From positions 1 to 64,000 of the forward strand of contig NZ_JBFBIK010000010.1 in NCBI RefSeq assembly GCF_040685555.1: a DNA stretch of 64,000 bases. Reading direction: 5' to 3'. This stretch comes from Sphaerisporangium sp040685555 (GTDB taxonomy: Bacteria; Actinomycetota; Actinomycetes; Streptosporangiales; Streptosporangiaceae). Both the position numbers and the translations under genes were made by a program. Below, piece after piece: positions 46,253-57,039 of this stretch (its first letter is position 1; the number at the start of each line of letters is the position of its first letter). The notes beneath the pieces were generated by a model. The model was not told the origin of the DNA. It saw nothing but the letters and a program-made list of their open reading frames with translations, and did not search any database.

Positions 46253-48058
46253 CTAGCCGCTGAAGCCGATGTCGGCGTATTTCAGGGTGTAGAACCCGGG
46301 GGCCCCGATGTTGGCGAGCGTGGACTTCACCCCCCAGTTCTGCGGCCGCTGGTAGAGCGGGAGGACGTTGACCTTCTGCCAGATCAGCTTGTCGGCCTCG
46401 TTGGCGTCGCTCCTCGCCCGTTCGGCGTTGAGATCGGACGAGGCCCGCTTCATCGCCGCGTCGATCTCGGGGCTGCCCGACCTGCCGAAATTGGCGTTCC
46501 ACCGGACCTTGCCGTCCGACGACTTGACCCCGTTGGCGTACGTGCCGTAGCTGCTGGAGACCGGGAAGGGAGTGCCGATGTAGGAGAACGGCGCGATGTC
46601 GAAGTTTCCGGGAATCACGTACTTGGAGAAGAAGTCGTCGTTCGGCACCGACTGGATGGTGACCTTGACGCCGATCCGCTCCAGCATGGCCTGCGTGAGC
46701 TCGCCCTCGGACTTGCTGAGCTGGAGCCCGGCGGGGATCACGAAGCGGACGGTGAGCACTTTGCCGGCCTTCTGGCGGGTGGGGCTCGCCCGGCGCCAGC
46801 CGGCGGCGTCCAGCAGCCGCTCGGCCTTGGCCGGGTCGTACTTCCCAAGCGCGCCGGAGTTGTCCTGATAGCCCGCCTGGGTGTTCATGAAGAAGTGGTT
46901 GTTCAGCAGCGCGCTGTTCCAGTTGAGGCCCTGCAGGTCGGACCGCGCGATCACCTCGCGGTTCAAGCCGAGGACGATCGCCTGGCGGACCTTGGCGTCG
47001 GAGAGCGCGGGACTTTCGCCGTTGAACGTGAAGTGCCGGAAGTCCGGACCGGCGGCCTGCCGGATGACCGCCCCCCTGGCGCTCCTGGCCCTCGCGTAGT
47101 CGGGCGCGGAGGGCCCGACGTCGAAGACGTCCAGCTCGCCGTTGGTGAACGCCCCGACCAGCGCGTCGGTGTCCAGCGAACGATAGATGATCTTGTCGAG
47201 CTTGGCCCTGTCACCCCACCAGGCGTCGTCGCGGACGATCGTCGTCGTCTTGGCCGTCTGGTCGAAGGAGGCGAACTTGAACGGGCCGGCGGTCACGGGG
47301 ATCCGGTTCAGCCAGCTCGTGTTGAAGGCGTCCGGCGTCGCGTTCGTCGACTTCGGGTAGAGCGGCCAGAACAGCGACTGCCACTCGGAGAACGGGCTCT
47401 CGAAGGTCACCACCACCTCGTAGTCGTCCCTGCCCCGCGCGACGCTCGCGATGTCCTGGTATCCGGTGGTCGCGGCGACGTGGAAGTCGGGGTTCTTGCC
47501 GTTCAGGGCCTTCCACTGTGCCTCGTAGTCCTGCCAGGTGATCGGCTTGCCGTCCGACCACCGGGCCCTGCGGTTCAGCGTGTAGGCGACCACCTGCCGC
47601 GGACTGGTCGCGGTCACCCGGGCGTCGGTGACGTAGTCGGTGTTCGGGGTCGGGGTGGCCTTCTCGTCGGAGCGGAACGCGGCGGGCATCAGGGCGTCGA
47701 TGACCTTCTTGACCTCCGCCAGGTTGCCGTCGACGTGGTTCAGGTTCCACTGCGTGGGGAACTCGGTGAGCCCCCAGTGCAGGACGCCGCCCTGCCTGAC
47801 CCGGTCGCGGGGCATCGGGTTGATGTCGAACGCCTTGATCGCCGGCGCGATCTTCCCCGTGGCCGTACCCCCCGAGCCACCCGAGTCGTTCCCGCAGGCC
47901 ACCGGGGCGAGCGACAGGGTGACGGCGAGGGCGACGGCCACCAGCGGGCCCCGGCGAGCGCGCGCGAGGGCTCTGATCGGCGCGCCCACCGGCGAGGGCG
48001 CACCGGCTTCTCCGCACGGCTCCCCCGCGCCCGGCCGTCCCCTCCGGACTGCAGTCAC
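46253..48058 (-). CDS. Peptide-type ABC transporter substrate-binding lipoprotein (family 5)
   Basis: A 601-aa extracytoplasmic solute-binding protein. The N-terminus is a signal with a lipobox-like segment before Cys (LSLAPVAC) and a Gly/Ser-rich start of the mature protein. The family-5 SBP fold follows (FDINPMPRDRVRQGGVLHWG, ARWSDGKPITWQDYEAQW, NTSWLNRIPVTAGPFKF). GTG 48058 has AGGAGGAAAC immediately upstream, the best ribosome-binding site in the region. It is the last gene of a peptide ABC operon, 39 bp after the ATPase. A 19-bp element shared with 56832 lies in that gap. Confidence 0.9.
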   Translation of the reverse strand: MTAVRRGRPGAGEPCGEAGAPSPVGAPIRALARARRGPLVAVALAVTLSLAPVACGNDSGGSGGTATGKIAPAIKAFDINPMPRDRVRQGGVLHWGLTEFPTQWNLNHVDGNLAEVKKVIDALMPAAFRSDEKATPTPNTDYVTDARVTATSPRQVVAYTLNRRARWSDGKPITWQDYEAQWKALNGKNPDFHVAATTGYQDIASVARGRDDYEVVVTFESPFSEWQSLFWPLYPKSTNATPDAFNTSWLNRIPVTAGPFKFASFDQTAKTTTIVRDDAWWGDRAKLDKIIYRSLDTDALVGAFTNGELDVFDVGPSAPDYARARSARGAVIRQAAGPDFRHFTFNGESPALSDAKVRQAIVLGLNREVIARSDLQGLNWNSALLNNHFFMNTQAGYQDNSGALGKYDPAKAERLLDAAGWRRASPTRQKAGKVLTVRFVIPAGLQLSKSEGELTQAMLERIGVKVTIQSVPNDDFFSKYVIPGNFDIAPFSYIGTPFPVSSSYGTYANGVKSSDGKVRWNANFGRSGSPEIDAAMKRASSDLNAERARSDANEADKLIWQKVNVLPLYQRPQNWGVKSTLANIGAPGFYTLKYADIGFSG

Positions 48059-48071
48059 GTTTCCTCCTATA

Positions 48072-48090
48072 TATAGGTATATGTCCGGCA
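48072..48090 (-). promoter_or_regulatory. 19-bp element shared with 56832-56850
   Basis: TGCCGGACATATACCTATA (minus strand), between the ATPase stop and the SBP start, matching the copy at 56832 at 18 of 19 bases. On the minus strand it runs on into TATAGGAGG and partly overlaps a perfect CCTATATATAGG palindrome (48066-48077). Role unproven; see the finding. Confidence 0.5.
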
Positions 48091-48097
48091 TTGGCCG

Positions 48098-50205
<2,108 letters not shown>

Positions 50206-50209
<4 letters not shown>

Positions 50210-51117
50210 CCCCGCCTCCTGGCGCCGGGATCGAAGGCGTCGCGCAGGGAGTCGCCGATCAGGTTGACCGCGAGGATCATGATCACCAGGCCTCCGGCGG
50301 CGAACCAGAACGACCACGGGGCGTACAGCGCGGTCCGCGAGCCGTCGGCGATCAGGCTGCCGAGCGAGACGTCGGGCGGCTGGATGCCGAACCCGAAGTA
50401 CGACAGGCTCGTCTCGGTGAGAATCGCGGCGCTGACGTTCAGCGTCGCGTCCACGATCAGCAGGGACGCGAGGTTGGGGATGACGTGCCTGAAGATGATG
50501 GTGGAGGGCGGCACCCCCATGAACCGCGCCGCCATGACGTACTCCCGTTCCTTGATCGCCTTGGTCATCCCCCGGACGATCTTCGAGGTGACCATCCACA
50601 GGAACAGCGTCAGCATGATCACGAACAGCAGCCAGCGCCCCCCGGTGAACAGCGGCGACATGATCGCCAGGATCAGGAACGCCGGTAGGACCAGGAGCAG
50701 GTCGGCGACCCACATGAGCGTGCGGTCGGTCCAGCCGAGGAAGTAGCCGGCGAACGAGCCGACCGCCGCGGCGACGCCGGTGGACAGCACCGCGACGAGC
50801 AGGCCGACGATCAGCGACTTCTGCGCTCCGCGCAGCGTCACGGCGAACACGTCGGTCCCGGTCTGGAGCGTTCCGAACCAGTGGCCCGGCGAGGGCGGCC
50901 GCATGAACGCCGAGAAGTCCATGTCGGTGTAGGACCAGCGGTAGAACAGCGGGCCGAGGAAGGCCAGCAGGAACATGGACACCAGCAGGCCGAAGCCCAG
51001 CCGCCCCTGCCGGGAGCGGAAGAAGCGCGCGGCCACCACGCGGGTCCTGGACGGGACGCGGACGCGCTCGACGCCCGCCTCGACCTCGGCGAACTCCTCC
51101 TCCGGCAGCGTCATCAT
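50206..51117 (-). CDS. Peptide ABC transporter permease (DppC type)
   Basis: A 303-aa permease with six predicted transmembrane helices. The ATPase-contact loop is in KEREYVMAARFMGVPPSTII (EAA-like) with the Pro-rich end. The N-terminal ~35 residues are cytoplasmic. It overlaps the next ATPase gene and starts at the stop of the DppB-type permease, so the operon is tight. It belongs to the DppC/OppC subfamily by length and the RHVIPNLASLLIVDAT-like end. Confidence 0.9.
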
Positions 51118-52101
51118 CTAGCCCACCCGCACCCTCGGGTCGAGGAAGGCGTGCAGCACATCGGAGGCCAGCGAGGCGAGCAGCACGGCCAGCGCGGCGA
51201 AGCAGCTGATCGCCGCGACCATGTTGACGTCGTTGGTGCGGATGGAGGCGACCAGCTCCTCCCCCATGCCGTGCCAGCCGAAGACCGACTCGGTGATCGT
51301 CGCGCCGACCAGCAACGAGCCGAACGTGAACGCGAAGTAGGTGACCGCGGGGATGAGCGCGGTCCGCAGGGCGTGCTTGACCAGCGCGGTGCGCCGGCGC
51401 AGCCCCTTGGCCATGGCCGTGCGGACGAAGTCGGCCTCGATCACGTCGAGCATCATGTTGCGCTGATAGCGGCTGTAGACGGCGACCTGCCCGACCGCGA
51501 GCGAGAGCGTGGGCAGGGCGAGGTGCTTGACGCGGTCGAGCAGCGCCGCCCCCACGCCGCCTTCGAGCCCCGGGCTGGTCTCGCCGCTGACCAGGAAGAT
51601 CTGCGCGCCGAGATGGTCGTTGAGCCAGACCGCGCCGATGATCAGCATGTTCGCCAGCACGACGGTCGGGATCGCGAGCACGAGGAAGGCGGCCACGGTG
51701 GACAGCCGGTCGAACCAGCCGTACTGCCCGACCGCCGCGCAGGCCCCGATGAGGACCCCCGCCACGCTGCCGAGCACCACCCCGAGCAGGATCAGCCGCA
51801 GCGTGACGCCGAGACGGCGCCCGAGCTGGGCGTCGACGCTGTCGCCGTTCCAGGTGCTGCCGAAGTCGCCACTCGCCACTCCCCCGGCCCACCTGAGGTA
51901 GCGCTCGAAGAGCGGGGTGCGGTCGTTGAGGTTGTACCGCGAGAGCTGGGCGTCGACCACCGCGGCGGGCGGGCGGGGAGTGCGCCCCTCGTAGTTGGAC
52001 CGGGGGTTGAGCGCGGTGGCGGCCAGCATGTACGCCAGGCTCGTGGCGACGGCGATCAACACCGCGTAGTTGACCAACCGGCGGAGCAGGAACCCTGCCA
52101 T
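51118..52101 (-). CDS. Peptide ABC transporter permease (DppB type)
   Basis: A 327-aa permease with an N-terminal helix ahead of a periplasmic loop (~35-100), then five helices. The EAA-like loop is at DFVRTAMAKGLRRRTALVKH. ATG 52101 is preferred for AAGGGGGG upstream; GTG 52125 adds a short Gly/Arg leader. First gene of the transporter operon (permease-permease-ATPase-SBP), with a 225-bp gap before the AAA+ gene. Confidence 0.9.
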   Translation of the reverse strand: MAGFLLRRLVNYAVLIAVATSLAYMLAATALNPRSNYEGRTPRPPAAVVDAQLSRYNLNDRTPLFERYLRWAGGVASGDFGSTWNGDSVDAQLGRRLGVTLRLILLGVVLGSVAGVLIGACAAVGQYGWFDRLSTVAAFLVLAIPTVVLANMLIIGAVWLNDHLGAQIFLVSGETSPGLEGGVGAALLDRVKHLALPTLSLAVGQVAVYSRYQRNMMLDVIEADFVRTAMAKGLRRRTALVKHALRTALIPAVTYFAFTFGSLLVGATITESVFGWHGMGEELVASIRTNDVNMVAAISCFAALAVLLASLASDVLHAFLDPRVRVG

Positions 52102-52326
52102 CGCCCCCCTTCCGCCGATTGCCACGTCATGCCGGATGACCCGCCGCGAGGGGCGGCATGCGACCCTCCGTGCCCATCCTGCTACATGACGTAACCATCC
52201 GGTGACAAGAAAGTGGTCGATCGGGCCAGGTGTCGGACCCGATGACCCTCAGGTGCCCGGCTCCGGCCGGTCGGCGAACCTCGCGACGCCGCCGCCGAGC
52301 GCCTCCCGAAGAGGGACCGGGCCGGT

Positions 52327-54681
52327 CTAGCGGTCGGCGAGCTCGTCCACCGCTGTGCGCACGTCGTCGCTGGTGATGGTGGTGAGATCCTCGGCGCTCG
52401 CGGTGCCGCCGCGCCCGGCGAGCCGTACGTCGCGCCCGAGGGCGGCGCGCTCGAACAGCGAGCGGGCGAAGCGGCCGTTGCCCAGCTCGTCGATCAGGCC
52501 CTCGGCGCAGACCCACGAGAACACGTCGGCGAGGTCGCGCTTGGCGGACTCGTCGAAGCGGTCGCCCGAGTGCTCCGCCAGCAACCCCGCGATCTCGGTG
52601 AGCTCGGCCGGGCTGTAGGACGGGAACGTCACGCGCTGGTTGAACCTGCTGGCCAGGCCGGGGTTGGTGGCCAGGAAGCGCTCCATCTCAGAGGCGTACC
52701 CGGCCAGGATGATGACGAGACGGTCGCGGTCGTCCTCGGCGCGTTTCAGCAAGGTCTGCACGGCCTCGACGCCGAAGGCGTCTCCCCCCTGGTAGCCGCT
52801 GTTGACCAGGCTGTACGCCTCGTCGACGAACAGCACGCCGCCGAGCGCCCGGTCGACCAGCTCGTTGGTCTTGATCGCCGTGGCGCCGAGGTGCTGGCCG
52901 ACGAGGTCGGCCCGGGAGGCCTCCACCACGTCGGGGCGGGACAGCAGCCCGAGCGCGGCGAAGATGCGGCCGAGCACGCGGGCCACCGTGGTCTTGCCGG
53001 TGCCGGGCGGCCCGACGAAGACGAAGTGCCGCATCTGCGGCGGGGCCGGCAACCCCTGCTCCTGGCGCATCCGCGCGACGCGGAGCTGCGCCGCGATGGC
53101 CTTGACCTGCCGTTTGACCGGTTCGAGACCGGCCATGCGGTCGAGATCGGCGAGCGCCTCCTCAAGGCTCGGCGTGGCCTGGTAGCCGCGGAACCTGGCG
53201 GTGATCTCGTAGAACGCCTTGGTGAGATCGGCGGTGGTCGTGGTGACGAGATCCTCACGGCTGGGAGAGCCGCCCGCGCCCACCACGCGCACGTCGCGGG
53301 CCTGCGCCGCCGCCTCGACCAGGCTGCGGGCGAACCGGGCGTTGCCCAGCTCGTCGATGAGCCCGCGGCGGTGCACGTCCTCGAACAGGCCGAGCAGCAC
53401 TGGCGGGGCGTCCGACGAGAGCCGCTCGCCCCGCCGCGTGCGCAGGAGCTCGGTGATGCGCAGGAGCTCGGGCGGCGAGTAGGTCGGGAACTTGACGCGG
53501 GTGGAGAAACGCGACGACAGGCCGGGGTTGGAGCCGAGAAAGGTGGTCATCTCCTTCTCGTAACCGGCCAGGATGACGATGAGCCGCTCGCGGTCGTCCT
53601 CCGCCCGCTTCAGCAGGGTCTGCACGGCTTCCGCGCCGAACCTGTCGGACTGGCCCTCGCCGGAGTTCATCAGGCTGTACGCCTCGTCGACGAACAGCAC
53701 GCCGCCGAGCGCCTGGTCGATCAGCTCGTTGGTCTTGATGGCCGTGGCGCCGAGGTACTCGCCGACCAGGTCGGCCCGCTGCGCCTCTACGACGTAGGGC
53801 GTCTCCAGCAGGCCGAACGCGTAGAAGATCTTGGCCACGGTGCGCGCCACGGAGGTCTTGCCCGTGCCCGGCGGCCCCACGAAGACGAAGTGGCGCATCG
53901 GCTGCCCGGTGGAGTAACCGGCCTCCGCGCGCAGCCGGGACGCCTCGATCGAGGCCGCGATCGAGCGCACCTGCTCCTTGACCGGCTCCAGGCCGATCAT
54001 GCTCTCGAGCTCGCCGAGGGCCTCCTCGACGGAGATGGGCGGAGGCGTGCCGCGCTCGGGCGCGCCGTCGCGCTCGCCGCCGCCGTCCCTGACGCGCTGC
54101 CTCGCCTGGACGGACGACGCCTGCGCCTGCGATGCCGCGAGCCTGCGGCGCACCTGGCTGGCCTGGATGAGGCGGTAGACCAGGACGGCGACGGCCACGC
54201 CGTACGCCGCCCACAGCGCGCCGTCGGGGGAGAACGTGGCCACGGCGAAGGTGACCATGGCCGCCGCGCCGAGGGCGGCGAGCGTGGTCACCCACGGCGT
54301 CACCCATCTGATCAGGTGGGCGGCGATCCCGACCAGCACGCCGAGGAAGATGAACAGCGTGGGCAGCGAGGAATGCGGCTGCACGTAGCCGCCCATGACC
54401 ACCATCACCGACGACCACGCCACCACGACGAGCACGGTCGCGGCGGCGCGGGGGAAGCGCAGGGTCAGCTCGGCGAAACCAAGAAGTAACAGCGTGGTGA
54501 GGAACGTGGACAACGGCGACCAGCCGAGCACGACCGCGAGGATGAGTGCGCCGATGAGGACGGCCGCGAACATGACCCGTCTCGTGGCACGGGAAAGCTG
54601 GAAATAACGTAGTCGGACATGCTCGAACGCCTCACGGGCCGCGGCGCGCCCCGCCGGCCGGGCCCTGTCGGAGTCCCGCAT
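52327..54681 (-). CDS. Membrane-anchored tandem AAA+ ATPase (CbxX/CfxQ type)
   Basis: A 784-aa protein. An N-terminal cytoplasmic stub is followed by about five hydrophobic segments (~38-165), then two CbxX/CfxQ-type AAA+ modules. Each module has Walker A GPPGTGKT (Lys275 and Lys563), Walker B-like GGVLFVDEAYSL and sensor-type ILAGY motifs, and the modules are about 40% alike by eye. Tandem AAA+ of this type occur in Rubisco activation, in type VII secretion-associated EccA and in unassigned actinobacterial roles. No Rubisco or ESX gene is present, so this is a remodelling ATPase of unknown substrate. ATG follows GGGGAGG. The TPR-membrane protein at 54890 lies 208 bp upstream on the same strand. 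Confidence 0.88.
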   Translation of the reverse strand: MRDSDRARPAGRAAAREAFEHVRLRYFQLSRATRRVMFAAVLIGALILAVVLGWSPLSTFLTTLLLLGFAELTLRFPRAAATVLVVVAWSSVMVVMGGYVQPHSSLPTLFIFLGVLVGIAAHLIRWVTPWVTTLAALGAAAMVTFAVATFSPDGALWAAYGVAVAVLVYRLIQASQVRRRLAASQAQASSVQARQRVRDGGGERDGAPERGTPPPISVEEALGELESMIGLEPVKEQVRSIAASIEASRLRAEAGYSTGQPMRHFVFVGPPGTGKTSVARTVAKIFYAFGLLETPYVVEAQRADLVGEYLGATAIKTNELIDQALGGVLFVDEAYSLMNSGEGQSDRFGAEAVQTLLKRAEDDRERLIVILAGYEKEMTTFLGSNPGLSSRFSTRVKFPTYSPPELLRITELLRTRRGERLSSDAPPVLLGLFEDVHRRGLIDELGNARFARSLVEAAAQARDVRVVGAGGSPSREDLVTTTTADLTKAFYEITARFRGYQATPSLEEALADLDRMAGLEPVKRQVKAIAAQLRVARMRQEQGLPAPPQMRHFVFVGPPGTGKTTVARVLGRIFAALGLLSRPDVVEASRADLVGQHLGATAIKTNELVDRALGGVLFVDEAYSLVNSGYQGGDAFGVEAVQTLLKRAEDDRDRLVIILAGYASEMERFLATNPGLASRFNQRVTFPSYSPAELTEIAGLLAEHSGDRFDESAKRDLADVFSWVCAEGLIDELGNGRFARSLFERAALGRDVRLAGRGGTASAEDLTTITSDDVRTAVDELADR

Positions 54682-54889
54682 TTTGCCTCCCCGGTCGCCT
54701 CCCGGTTATACCGCACAAGGGCCCCACGCGCGCGTCCCCGGGCGCGTGCCCTGCACAACGCGCCGCGAGGTCCCTACGGAGAGGAGCCCTCGACGGGCGG
54801 GAAACGCTCGGGGACCCGGCTTTCGACGGTCCTGGGACACGCTGCCGTACAGGGATCAAGGTCCGGGCGAGCCGTGTGGCGTACGGGGA

Positions 54890-56794
54890 TCAGGGTCTGC
54901 GGGGGGAGGTGCGGGCCTCGTGGCGGCCGGGGTACTCGCCGACGACGACGTGCTTGGGCGTCACCCGCAGCACGTCCTCCGCTGAGTCCGAGAGGGCGAT
55001 CCCGCGCACCTCGGCCCAGAAGCGCCGTTCGATCGGGTCGGCGACGAAGACGGCCACCCGCGGATCGCGCTCCGCCGCCGCCCATGCCTCCTCGGCGGCG
55101 TTCAGGCGCAGTTCCCCCGACGAGCTCACCGAGGTCACGGCCCCGACGGCCAGCGTGCGGGGTCCTCCGGCGTCGGTGTAGGACAGCACGACGCTGCGGG
55201 AGTAGGTGAAGGCCCGCCGCACCTCGGGGCTGAGCGCGACGGAGGGGCTGACCTCGCCCGGCAGCCGTGGACCGCATCCCTCGCAGAGGATCAGCGAGGC
55301 CCGCCACGGCCCGGCCGACCCCCGCCACCAGGCGCGCGCGGCCCGCGCCACGAACGCGAGCACCACGACCAGCAGCGCGCCCGCGACCGTCCACCACGCC
55401 CGCTCGCCGATCCAGGGGGCGAGCCCCAGGACGGACACGGCTCCCGCCACCGCCAGAGCGGCGGAGGATACGAACAGGAACGCCAGCGCCACCGCCAGCC
55501 ACCAGTCGGCACGCAGGATGCCGCGCATCCGCGACCGCAGGCCCCCCCTGTTCCGCACGTACAGCATGGCGACCGGGACGCAGACCCCCGCGAGCGCGGC
55601 GCGGCGCTCGGCGGCCACCAGGGGCAGCACCGCGAGCACGGCGAGCACCGCCACCAGGAACCACAGGCGCGCGGCCACGATCCACAACGTCACGCCGGTG
55701 TTCCGCCGGCCGACGCGCTCGGGCGGGACGGCGGTGAACGCGGCGAGCGCCCGTACGGGCCTGCCCCGCCAGGCCTCGGTGAAGGCGCGGAGGATCAGCA
55801 CGGCCACCCCGTTGAAGAGCACCAGCCCGAGCAGCCCGGCCCAGAACCCGCCGAGGACGTCCTCCCACCCGACCAGGGTGGGCGCCGAGCCGGCGGCGAC
55901 CAGCGGGACGACCTCGCTCGCGAGCGACCAGGCCGGCAGCGTGGCGAGCGCCGCCGCGTACGCCGCCACCACGAGAAAGGTGACTGACACGGCGACGCAG
56001 AGCCACAGGTCGCGCGCGAGCATGCCGAGCACGTACTTCCACACCGTGATCTTCCGGCCCTGCCGCACGGTCGCCACCAGCACAAGGAGCAGTACGGCCG
56101 CGCCGCCGATGCGCGCCTCCACGCGCAGGTCGTACCAGAAGGCCAGGACGGTCACGACGGCCAGGGAGATCGCCAGCAGCACCCGGACCTGCCTGGCCCA
56201 CACCTCAAGAGCGCGGCGGGAGCGGCCGGTCTCCCGGGGGTCGACCGTCCACGTGGGGTCGTGGTGGTCGCGGGGCCGCTCCCACCGCAGGAACGTCAGG
56301 CCGAGGTTGATCCGCGCGCCCGGGTGGTCGTCGTCCCGCCTCAGCGCGGCCCGGTACGCCACGGCGGCCTGCTCGTGGTCCCCGCGCAGCAGGGCGAGGT
56401 CGCCGATGAGGACGTGCGGGTCGGGCTGCTCGGGGGCGAACCGCACCGCCTGCTGAGCGTGGGCCCAGGCGTCCCGCCACCGGCCGGGGAGCCTGCGGAG
56501 CATCGAGCCCATTCGTAGCCGCGCGGCCCAGGAGCCGGGTGCGAGCCGGACGGCGTCCTGGGCCGCGACGACCGCCTCGGAGTCGCGGCCGAGGCGTTCG
56601 AGGGCGAGACTCGTCAGCCGATGCCCCCACTCGCCGTCGGGGTCGCGTTCGACCGCCTCGCCGGCGGCCTCCAGCGCCCCCTCAGGCTGATCACGCGCCA
56701 GCCTCGCGACGGCGACCACACACCAGGCCCGGGGATCGGAACGGTCTCGCGGGGATGGCACCGGAGAGGGATCTGACTCGCTGGCGTTCCCCAC
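54890..56794 (-). CDS. TPR plus multi-pass membrane protein with split-barrel-like C-terminus
   Basis: A 634-aa protein. Residues ~20-165 hold TPR-like repeats (LARDQPEGALEAAGEAVERD, LLRGDHEQAAVAYRAALRRD). Six or more hydrophobic helices follow (~200-485). The C-terminal ~100 residues resemble the FMN-binding split barrel of PPOX-like proteins (LRLNAAEEAWAAAERDPRVA, then FVADP, and FWAEVRGIALSDS). The combination is unusual. It is directly upstream of the tandem AAA+ gene on the same strand, hinting at shared function. GTG start without a clear ribosome-binding site; function unknown. Confidence 0.72.
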   Translation of the reverse strand: MGNASESDPSPVPSPRDRSDPRAWCVVAVARLARDQPEGALEAAGEAVERDPDGEWGHRLTSLALERLGRDSEAVVAAQDAVRLAPGSWAARLRMGSMLRRLPGRWRDAWAHAQQAVRFAPEQPDPHVLIGDLALLRGDHEQAAVAYRAALRRDDDHPGARINLGLTFLRWERPRDHHDPTWTVDPRETGRSRRALEVWARQVRVLLAISLAVVTVLAFWYDLRVEARIGGAAVLLLVLVATVRQGRKITVWKYVLGMLARDLWLCVAVSVTFLVVAAYAAALATLPAWSLASEVVPLVAAGSAPTLVGWEDVLGGFWAGLLGLVLFNGVAVLILRAFTEAWRGRPVRALAAFTAVPPERVGRRNTGVTLWIVAARLWFLVAVLAVLAVLPLVAAERRAALAGVCVPVAMLYVRNRGGLRSRMRGILRADWWLAVALAFLFVSSAALAVAGAVSVLGLAPWIGERAWWTVAGALLVVVLAFVARAARAWWRGSAGPWRASLILCEGCGPRLPGEVSPSVALSPEVRRAFTYSRSVVLSYTDAGGPRTLAVGAVTSVSSSGELRLNAAEEAWAAAERDPRVAVFVADPIERRFWAEVRGIALSDSAEDVLRVTPKHVVVGEYPGRHEARTSPRRP

Positions 56795-56831
56795 GCCGTC
56801 ATGGTCCGTTGCGGATCACCGATTTACTAGG

Positions 56832-56850
56832 TGTCGGACATATACCTATA
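56832..56850 (+). promoter_or_regulatory. 19-bp element shared with 48072-48090
   Basis: TGTCGGACATATACCTATA in the gap between the TPR-membrane gene (minus) and the MFS gene (plus), 189 bp before the latter. A perfect palindrome CTCTCTAGAGAG follows at 56852-56863. Confidence 0.5.
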
Positions 56851-57039
56851 GCTCTCTAGAGAGGTCGGCGGCGCCCCAGCTTGATCACCCATCCCACGTG
56901 CCCCTGGAGATCATGGCCCCCGGGTCTGGAACGCTTCGCGTGGGCGGGACTCAGCCGTTGCACCAAGCGGCTGAAGAATCACCCGAGATTGGCCTAAGCT
57001 GCCACGCATGTTCAGCAGGTCGCGTCCATTTGAGGGCCC

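Noticed and set aside
52570..54489. 639-aa plus-strand open frame opposite the AAA+ gene
   Set aside because: No motif; the opposite strand has two complete AAA+ modules.
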